A stretch of DNA of 19,607 nucleotides from Syntrophaceae bacterium UBA1163 (GTDB taxonomy: Bacteria; Desulfobacterota; BSN033; UBA1163): positions 428 to 20,034 of the forward strand of contig DBZJ01000177.1 of the NCBI GenBank assembly GCA_002311635.1, in the 5' to 3' direction. Under the pieces are notes generated by a model. The model saw only the letters and a program-made list of their open reading frames with translations, was not told where the DNA came from and did not search any database. Below, one piece after another: positions 14,514-19,607 of this stretch. Within the stretch, counting starts at the first letter, position 1. The number at the start of each line of letters is the position of its first letter. A program made the position numbers and the translations under genes.

Positions 14514-15206
14514 ATGTCCTCAGTTAAGGATAATCTTTTAAGGGTGATGGAGAGAATAGAGAAAGCCGCTCGAAAAGCCGGGCGAGACCCGGCCGAGGTC
14601 AAATTGGTTGCCGTCTCCAAGACCGTCGAGGTGGCTCGAATCAGGGAGGCCATTGAAGCGGGCGTTTCTATCCTGGGCGAGAATTATATCCAGGAGGCGC
14701 AAAAAAAGATCGAGGAAATTGGAAAGCCCGTTTCCTGGCACTTCATCGGCCATCTCCAATCGAATAAGGCGAAATATGCCATTCGCTTCTTCGATATGAT
14801 ACACTCTGTAGACAGCCATCCCCTGGTTGAGGAGTTGAACCGGAGGGCAGAGCAAGCGGACCGGGTGATCAAGGTAATGATTGAGGTAAATCTTTCCAAG
14901 GAAGCGACTAAATTCGGGACGGATGAAGAGATGGTATTCACTCTCGCCAGGAGAATTCAAACCCTTAAACATCTTTCCTTAGAAGGGCTGATGACCATGC
15001 CACCGTATTTCGATTCGCCAGAAATGAGCCGTCCTTATTATATTGCCCTCCGAGAACTAAAGGGGAGGATGGTTAAGGAAAGGATTCCGATGAAAGAGCT
15101 CTCCATGGGGATGTCGAATGACTTCGAGGTCGCTATAGAGGAGGGGGCCACTTTTATACGGGTGGGGACAGCAATCTTCGGACCAAGAAAGGAAGTTCGG
15201 AGTTGA
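14514..15206 (+). CDS. yggS: YggS/PLPBP-family pyridoxal phosphate-binding protein
   Basis: From the ATG at 14514 the protein has 230 residues, the usual length. PLP-binding Lys36 lies in LVAVSKT. GENYIQEA (55-62), WHFIGHLQSNK (75-85), LSMGMSNDF (196-204) and RVGTAIFGPR (216-225) are all family marks for the single-domain alanine-racemase-like barrel. These proteins manage PLP supply and amino acid homeostasis and have no proven catalytic activity. An in-frame ATG at 14424 would add 30 residues from repeat-rich spacer and is rejected. GAGGGG lies rather far upstream. The final codons (KEVRS) come from a GTTCGGAGTT repeat. Confidence 0.93.
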   Translation: MSSVKDNLLRVMERIEKAARKAGRDPAEVKLVAVSKTVEVARIREAIEAGVSILGENYIQEAQKKIEEIGKPVSWHFIGHLQSNKAKYAIRFFDMIHSVDSHPLVEELNRRAEQADRVIKVMIEVNLSKEATKFGTDEEMVFTLARRIQTLKHLSLEGLMTMPPYFDSPEMSRPYYIALRELKGRMVKERIPMKELSMGMSNDFEVAIEEGATFIRVGTAIFGPRKEVRS

Positions 15207-15226
15207 GAGTTCGGAGTTTGGAGTTC
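15194..15226 (+). repeat. AGTTCGGAGTT direct repeats at the yggS 3' end
   Basis: The 11-mer AGTTCGGAGTT occurs at 15194-15204 and 15208-15218, followed by a partial copy (TGGAGTTCG). The first copy includes the yggS stop codon. Confidence 0.65.
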
Positions 15227-15252
15227 GTAAATAGCAAATCCCGTCAGCCTTC

Positions 15253-15273
15253 CCTCTCCCCTCAGGGGAGAGG
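15253..15273. repeat. Near-perfect palindrome (CCTCTCCCCT / AGGGGAGAGG)
   Basis: Two 10-bp arms (15253-15262 and 15264-15273) flank a single central base, followed by GCAGGGTGAGGGG. It resembles a dispersed palindrome class seen between genes in many bacterial genomes. As RNA it would need to open a few base pairs for a loop but would still be very stable. It may stop or slow transcription after yggS. Confidence 0.6.
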
Positions 15274-15296
15274 CAGGGTGAGGGGTGGTCATTGGA

Positions 15297-15348
15297 GATT
15301 TGAATTTTGAATTTGTTTGGGATTTGGGATTTGAAATTTGGAATTTCA
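15297..15348 (+). repeat. Degenerate (A/G)ATTTG(G/A) low-complexity tandem
   Basis: The stretch is built from loose 7-8 bp units such as GATTTGAA, GGGATTTG and GAAATTTG, with GGGATTTG-like units repeated back to back at about 15319-15333. There are no coding signs. It forms the spacer between yggS and the lipoprotein gene together with the palindrome before it. Confidence 0.55.
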
Positions 15349-15362
15349 GATGAGGCTAAAAG

Positions 15363-16400
15363 GTGAGAGCAAACAGAGTTGAAATTCTATTATTGGCTAT
15401 GCTGATAGTGTTGAGCGCTTGCGCCAAGAAGGGTCCTCCTGTGCCCTGGGAATCGATCGTTCCCATGAGAATCGTGGACCTCCAAGCCGTTCCGAGGGAA
15501 GGTCGTATCCGTTTGGAATGGAAAACCCCGAAGGAAAATACGGATAAGACGCCGCTTACAGATTTGGTAAGCTTTCAAATTCTGAGATCCGAAGGAGTTC
15601 TCGTTGGAGAGGAATGTAAGGGGTGTGGAGGAAAACCGAAGGTTGTCTACGAGATGAAGGTGACCCCGGAAAATTTCGTTCCGGGTAAGAAGGTATCGAT
15701 TTTTTTTGAGAATCAAGAGCCAAGAAGGGTCTATGTTTATGAGATTGTTTCGGTGAATCAGAGAGGGTACCCGAGCTCTCCCTCGAACCCGGTCACTGTT
15801 TACTGGGATCATCCTCCTGCTTCACCTTCTGTTGTGAGGGCGGAGCGCGGAGATAAGAAAGTAGATCTCTTGTGGGAACCCGTCGAGGGTGCCACGGGCT
15901 ATAACGTTTATAGGAGGTTAGAAGGAGAACAGGGGTTTCCCCTCAACCCGTCGAACAGGGAGCCGCTAAGCGTAACGCGGTATACCGACCTGACCGTGCA
16001 TAACGATATAAAGTATTTCTATTCAGTGAGGGCGGTGAGAAGAGTGGTCAAGACCGACGTAGAGGGAAAGGGGTCTCCTGGTTTAGCCGTGACCCCGATC
16101 AAGCTCATTCCGCCGAGTGCGCCCGCTGCGTTGGTAGCCATTCCCGTCAAGGAGGGGATAGAGTTAAATTGGAGGAGGAATCCGGAGGCCGATATTCTCG
16201 GGTATAACGTCTATCGTCGGAAACTCGGAGAGAAAGAATTTCAAAAGGTGAATGAGACTCCCGTGACGCAAGACACTTATCTCGATACCGGCGTTGTTTT
16301 GCGGCAAGAATACGAGTATGCGGTCGCAGCCGTGGATAACTCTCCACGAAGAAATGAAAGCGCCCGCTCCGAAGAAGTGCGGGTGAAGTATCTGTACTAA
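15363..16400 (+). CDS. Lipoprotein with LptM-like N-terminus and FN3 repeats
   Basis: The gene starts at a GTG with GAGG seven bases upstream and encodes 345 residues. Residues 1-20 are a lipoprotein signal ending in lipobox LSAC (Cys20). The mature N-terminus CAKKGPPVPW resembles the CGxKGPL motif of LptM (YifL) lipoproteins, which in many Gram-negatives lie just before lysA or dapF, as here. Three beta-rich segments follow (about 36-148, 152-247, 251-343). The last two are clear fibronectin type III modules with GYNVYRR at 179-185 and 280-286. A CxxC (85-88) sits in the first. An outer-membrane, periplasm-facing location is likely; no function is known. Confidence 0.85.
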   Translation: MRANRVEILLLAMLIVLSACAKKGPPVPWESIVPMRIVDLQAVPREGRIRLEWKTPKENTDKTPLTDLVSFQILRSEGVLVGEECKGCGGKPKVVYEMKVTPENFVPGKKVSIFFENQEPRRVYVYEIVSVNQRGYPSSPSNPVTVYWDHPPASPSVVRAERGDKKVDLLWEPVEGATGYNVYRRLEGEQGFPLNPSNREPLSVTRYTDLTVHNDIKYFYSVRAVRRVVKTDVEGKGSPGLAVTPIKLIPPSAPAALVAIPVKEGIELNWRRNPEADILGYNVYRRKLGEKEFQKVNETPVTQDTYLDTGVVLRQEYEYAVAAVDNSPRRNESARSEEVRVKYLY

Positions 16401-16501
16401 TGCGGATTTCGGAGTTCGGATTGCGGAGTAAGAAAGTTGAACATAATTTCTGGAATATGAATCTTTAGGTTTCATTCCGCATTCCGCAATCTACATTCCG
16501 C
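16401..16501. repeat. Inverted ATTCCGC repeat cluster between the lipoprotein gene and lysA
   Basis: Starting right after the stop codon, GCGGATTTCGGAGTTCGGATTGCGGA runs forward. The far end carries ATTCCGC three times (16474-16480, 16481-16487, 16495-16501). GATTGCGGA (16419-16427) is the exact complement of TCCGCAATC (16483-16491), so the spacer can fold into a large hairpin with a 55-nt loop. The repeat touches the first possible lysA ATG. Confidence 0.6.
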
Positions 16502-16514
16502 AATGGATAAAGTG

Positions 16515-17789
16515 ATGCATTTCTTTGAGTATAAGGATCATCAGCTTTATTGTGAAGGGATTCCCGTTCAGCAAATCGCTGAAAAAGTGGGCACCCCTTT
16601 CTATCTCTACAGCTATCAGACCTTAGTCAGACATTTCACCGTTTTCGATGAGGCCTTCAAAGGGATTCCTCATCTCATTTGTTATTCTGCCAAGGCCAAT
16701 TCCAATCTGGCTCTCCTCCGTCTCTTCGTCAACCTGGGCGGAGGAGTGGATGTGGTCTCCGGAGGCGAGCTTTATCGCGCCCTCAAAGGTGGAGCGAACC
16801 CGCAAAAAATTGTCTATTCGGGAGTCGGGAAGAGAGAAGATGAAATTGAATATGCCTTGGAAACGGGCATTCTCATGTTCAATGTGGAGTCTCCTCAAGA
16901 GCTCCAGGTGATCAATGAAGTAGCGGGCCGAATTGGGAAAAAGGCGTCGGTCGCCATACGCGTCAACCCGGATATCGATCCAAAGACACACCCTTATATT
17001 TCAACCGGCTTGAAACAGAGTAAATTTGGGATTGACATCCTTCGTGCGCCAATGGCCTACCGCCTTGCTTCGCGGTTGCCGAACCTAAAGGTTGTGGGCA
17101 TTGATTGTCATATCGGATCCCAATTGATCGAGGTAGGACCCGTCATCGAGGCGTTGAGGAGACTCAAACAGTTGGTTGAGAATTTGAGAAAGAAAGGAAT
17201 AGAGGTTCAATACTTGGATTTGGGAGGTGGTCTGGGGATCACCTATGAGGATGAAGAACCGCCTGACCCTGTGGAATACGCCTCCCCCATTCTTGAACAG
17301 ATTCGTGGGTTCGGCTGTACGCTCGTTTTAGAGCCGGGTCGCGTCATCGTCGGGAACGCAGGGGTTTTGGTGTCAAAGGTCCTCTACACGAAAGAGAATG
17401 AAGAGAAGCGGTTCGTGATCGTGGATGCAGGCATGAACGATCTCGTCCGGCCCAGTTTTTACGGGTCCTACCACCAAATCCTCCCCGTAAAAGAGGAGGC
17501 CCGGGAAGAAATTGTAGCCGAGGTGGTCGGTCCCATCTGCGAGTCGAGCGACTTTTTTGCAAAGGGACGAAAGATCCCGGATCTACGTGCGGGTGAGCTG
17601 ATTGCCGTGATGAGCGCGGGAGCCTATGGATTTTCTATGTCCAGCAACTATAATGCAAGGCCCAGGATCGCTGAGGTTTTGGTTCGGGACGATCAGATGT
17701 TTGTTATCCGCCGTCGAGAGGGCTATGAGGATTTGATCCGGGGAGAAGAAATCCCGGAGTTTCTTACATCCGTAAAGAGTAAAGTGTAA
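16515..17789 (+). CDS. lysA: Diaminopimelate decarboxylase LysA
   Basis: From the ATG at 16515 the protein has 424 residues. It is a fold-type III PLP enzyme with the Schiff-base lysine in YSAKANSN (Lys60), HIGSQ (199-203), the phosphate-binding GGGLG (237-241), EPGR (273-276), the active-site CESSD (342-346) and YGFSMSSNYN near 371. It decarboxylates meso-DAP to L-lysine in the cytoplasm. MHFFEYKDHQLYCEG aligns with typical LysA starts. The ATG at 16503, four codons earlier, lies at the edge of a repeat with no ribosome binding site but cannot be excluded. The last codons (SVKSKV) are encoded by a GTAAAG-type repeat. Confidence 0.96.
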   Translation: MHFFEYKDHQLYCEGIPVQQIAEKVGTPFYLYSYQTLVRHFTVFDEAFKGIPHLICYSAKANSNLALLRLFVNLGGGVDVVSGGELYRALKGGANPQKIVYSGVGKREDEIEYALETGILMFNVESPQELQVINEVAGRIGKKASVAIRVNPDIDPKTHPYISTGLKQSKFGIDILRAPMAYRLASRLPNLKVVGIDCHIGSQLIEVGPVIEALRRLKQLVENLRKKGIEVQYLDLGGGLGITYEDEEPPDPVEYASPILEQIRGFGCTLVLEPGRVIVGNAGVLVSKVLYTKENEEKRFVIVDAGMNDLVRPSFYGSYHQILPVKEEAREEIVAEVVGPICESSDFFAKGRKIPDLRAGELIAVMSAGAYGFSMSSNYNARPRIAEVLVRDDQMFVIRRREGYEDLIRGEEIPEFLTSVKSKV

Positions 17790-17840
17790 GGCGTAAGGTG
17801 TAAAATATTTTCCCCTTGCGTCTTGCGCTTCACGCCTAAC
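17771..17840 (+). repeat. Degenerate GTAAG repeat in the lysA-dapF spacer
   Basis: Units of the form GTAAAG, GTGTAAG and GCGTAAG run from inside the lysA 3' end. The reverse-complement style CTTGCGTCTTGCGCTTCACGCC follows. AGGCGT (17790-17795) and ACGCCT (17833-17838) form the outer arms of a possible hairpin. No coding content is seen outside lysA. Confidence 0.55.
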
Positions 17841-17853
17841 GATGGGAGAGTTC

Positions 17854-18675
17854 ATGAGAGTTCCTTTCATGAAGATGAGCGGAAGCGGCAACGACTTTAT
17901 CCTCATCGATCATCGGGAACCCTTCCTCGAAGAGGATCGTCTGAAAGACTTCATCCAGAAGGTCTGCCAAAGGAGAGTCTCTGTGGGGGCAGATGGTCTC
18001 ATCCTGATCGAGCGATCGAAGAAGGCCGATTTCAAATGGCGTTTCTACAATGCGGACGGGAGCGAGGCAGAAATGTGCGGGAACGGGGGGCGTTGCGCTG
18101 CCCGTTTTGCTTATTTAAAAGGGATTGCAGGTCCTTCTCTGAAATTTGAGACATTAGCTGGAATCCTTTCTGCACAGGTGGATGGAAAAAAGGTGAAATT
18201 AGAGATGACAAAACCCTTCGGTCTCAAGCTCGATGAGACCGTTCGTATTGATGGAGAGAAAGAAGTTTTTTCGTTCATTAATACAGGCGTTCCCCATGCT
18301 GTGCTTTTTAGGGAAGACCTTGAGAAGTTGGATATTGTTAAAATCGGAAGGGCGATTCGGCGCCATTCCTTTTTTGCACCTGCTGGAACCAATGTCAATT
18401 TTGTCAGGGTAGAGAAGGGGAATCCGTTGTCCGTCCGCACATATGAGCGCGGCGTGGAGGATGAGACCCTGGCCTGCGGCACCGGGGTTGTGGCGTCGGC
18501 ATTGATTGCTGCCTTCAAGGGACTGGTAAAATCTCCTGTGTCGGTTAAGAGCAGGGGAGGGGAAGCGTTATCGGTCCATTTTGAAATCGAAGGCAAGGAA
18601 GTAAAAAAAGTTTTTTTCGAGGGAGACGTCCACTTCGTCTATGAAGCGGAGATGTGGGAGGAGGCGTATCAATGA
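17854..18675 (+). CDS. dapF: Diaminopimelate epimerase DapF
   Basis: From the ATG at 17854 the protein has 273 residues. It has KMSGSGNDFI at the start, the first active-site cysteine in AEMCGNGGRC (Cys75) and the second in LACGTGVVAS (Cys208), which together form the two-base racemisation pair. It converts LL-DAP to meso-DAP, the substrate of LysA and a peptidoglycan precursor. GGGAG lies five bases ahead of this ATG. An in-frame ATG at 17842 would place that Shine-Dalgarno inside the gene. Its stop overlaps the start of dapB as ATGA. Confidence 0.96.
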   Translation: MRVPFMKMSGSGNDFILIDHREPFLEEDRLKDFIQKVCQRRVSVGADGLILIERSKKADFKWRFYNADGSEAEMCGNGGRCAARFAYLKGIAGPSLKFETLAGILSAQVDGKKVKLEMTKPFGLKLDETVRIDGEKEVFSFINTGVPHAVLFREDLEKLDIVKIGRAIRRHSFFAPAGTNVNFVRVEKGNPLSVRTYERGVEDETLACGTGVVASALIAAFKGLVKSPVSVKSRGGEALSVHFEIEGKEVKKVFFEGDVHFVYEAEMWEEAYQ

Positions 18676-19475
18676 AGGAGATCAAAGCCATTGTTGTTGG
18701 CGCGGCGGGAAAAATGGGAAGCCGAATCATTCATATCATTCATGAAACCCCTTCCATCTCCCTCTATCGCGCCGTTGAGAGACCCGATCATCCGGCTATC
18801 GGGAAAGATATCGGGGAGGTCATCGGATTGGGTAAAATGAATATCCCTTTGGAGGGAGGTCTGGGAAAGGCTGGAGGAGATGTAATCATCAATTTTACCA
18901 ACCCTAAATCCTCCATCGAGAGTCTGGGGTTCGCTAAAGAAACAGGTTCGGCCATAGTGATCGGCACCACCGGCTTGGGCCCGGAGCAATTGGAGCGGGT
19001 CAAGGATCTTGCGAAAAGCGTCCGATGTGTCTTCTCGCCCAATATGAGTGTGGGGGTCAATGTCATGTTCAAGATCGTCCAAGAGGTTGCTCGAGTTCTG
19101 GGCCCGGATTATGACATAGAGATTTTTGAGGCGCACCACCGTCTAAAGAAAGATTCGCCCAGTGGTACGGCAGTGAAATTGGGAGAGTTGGTGGCCAAGG
19201 CGGCGGGAAGGGATTTTAGTAAAGTGGGCGTCTACGGCAGAAAAGGGATGGTGGGCGAGAGGACGAAGGAAGAGATCGGGATGCAGGTGATCCGGGCAGG
19301 AGATATCGTGGGAGAACACACCGTGCTCTTTGGTGGAATCGGTGAACGATTGGAGATTATCCACCGCGCACACAGCCGGGATAACTTTGCCCGTGGAGCC
19401 ATCCGGGCAGCCCTCTGGGTGGTCAACCAGCCCAACGGGCTTTACGACATGCAGGATGTGTTGGAGCTAAAGTAA
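18672..19475 (+). CDS. dapB: 4-hydroxy-tetrahydrodipicolinate reductase DapB
   Basis: From the ATG at 18672 the protein has 267 residues. The Rossmann nucleotide-binding loop is VVGAAGKMG (8-16), GTTGL is at 98-102 and SPNMSVGVNV at 122-131. The family signature EAHHRLKKDSPSGT (153-166) carries the catalytic His155 and Lys159. It reduces the DapA product with NAD(P)H in lysine/DAP synthesis. GGAGGAGG upstream and the 4-nt overlap with dapF decide the start over an in-frame GTG-like extension at 18654. lysA, dapF and dapB together form a compact DAP/lysine unit. Confidence 0.97.
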   Translation: MKEIKAIVVGAAGKMGSRIIHIIHETPSISLYRAVERPDHPAIGKDIGEVIGLGKMNIPLEGGLGKAGGDVIINFTNPKSSIESLGFAKETGSAIVIGTTGLGPEQLERVKDLAKSVRCVFSPNMSVGVNVMFKIVQEVARVLGPDYDIEIFEAHHRLKKDSPSGTAVKLGELVAKAAGRDFSKVGVYGRKGMVGERTKEEIGMQVIRAGDIVGEHTVLFGGIGERLEIIHRAHSRDNFARGAIRAALWVVNQPNGLYDMQDVLELK

Positions 19476-19522
19476 CCCCTAAAGTGCAAAATGCCAAAGT
19501 CCAAAGTTCAAATTCTTAAAAA

Positions 19523-19584
19523 GTCATGCTGAATTTATTTCAGCATCTCCAAAAAACCAGACCCTGAAACAAGTTCAGGGTGAC
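19523..19584. repeat. Two-hairpin dispersed repeat element downstream of dapB
   Basis: The element starts GTCA and ends TGAC. Inside are two similar perfect 8-bp stem-loops. ATGCTGAA (19526-19533) pairs with TTCAGCAT (19539-19546) around TTTAT. ACCCTGAA (19561-19568) pairs with TTCAGGGT (19574-19581) around ACAAG. Both share a CTGAA-loop-TTCAG core, and a short linker with a run of six A separates them. This bilobed form recalls dispersed non-coding palindromes found in many copies in bacterial genomes. It may also end the dapB transcript. Confidence 0.65.
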
Positions 19585-19607
19585 ATTTATAAGCTATGCC
19601 AGAAAAC

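Noticed and set aside
18669..19139. A minus-strand frame of 156 codons opposite dapB
   Set aside because: It is a shadow of dapB, with no ribosome binding site and no domain pattern.

Overview
The window reads as ordinary chromosomal DNA of a Gram-negative bacterium. The best guess is a Desulfobacterota (deltaproteobacterial) or syntroph-like lineage, though the sequence alone does not prove this. Pointers are ADP-heptose synthesis (LPS core), a diaminopimelate/lysine locus preceded by an LptM-like lipoprotein, strong AGGAG-type ribosome binding sites, roughly even GC, and spacers filled with short degenerate repeats of the ATTCCGC and GTTCGGAGTT kinds. No rRNA, tRNA, CRISPR array, transposase or phage gene was found.

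Left arm (1-5895, all minus strand): rfaE2, lon, a YhaM-type OB/HD nuclease, hrcA, grpE and the first 17 codons of dnaK, in transcription order. This is a protein quality-control and heat-shock cluster. rfaE2 and lon overlap by 17 nt. hrcA has its own good -35/-10 promoter. No CIRCE operator was seen, but a nested dyad lies at the predicted hrcA transcription start.

Middle (5896-13840, plus strand): a divergent promoter region leads into an XRE-cupin regulator. It is followed by a complete Liv-type ABC importer (LivH, LivM, LivG, LivF and a periplasmic binding protein), a divergent 3-hydroxyacyl-CoA dehydrogenase-like oxidoreductase and a beta-keto acid cleavage enzyme (BKACE, DUF849). Together these suggest an uptake-and-degradation module. 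An imported 3-hydroxy acid would be oxidised to a beta-keto acid, which BKACE would cleave with acetyl-CoA to acetoacetate plus a new acyl-CoA. The substrate is unknown. The binding-protein gene sits between two stem-loops, which could raise its expression over the permease genes. This is the most interesting part of the window.

Right arm (13841-19607, plus strand): maf, a YggS-type PLP-binding protein, a lipoprotein with an LptM-like N-terminus and FN3 repeats, then lysA, dapF and dapB. The last three are lysine/meso-DAP genes, with dapF and dapB overlapping by 4 nt. The spacers here are almost entirely short dispersed repeats, which run into the 3' ends of maf, yggS and lysA. The window ends in a two-hairpin dispersed repeat after dapB.
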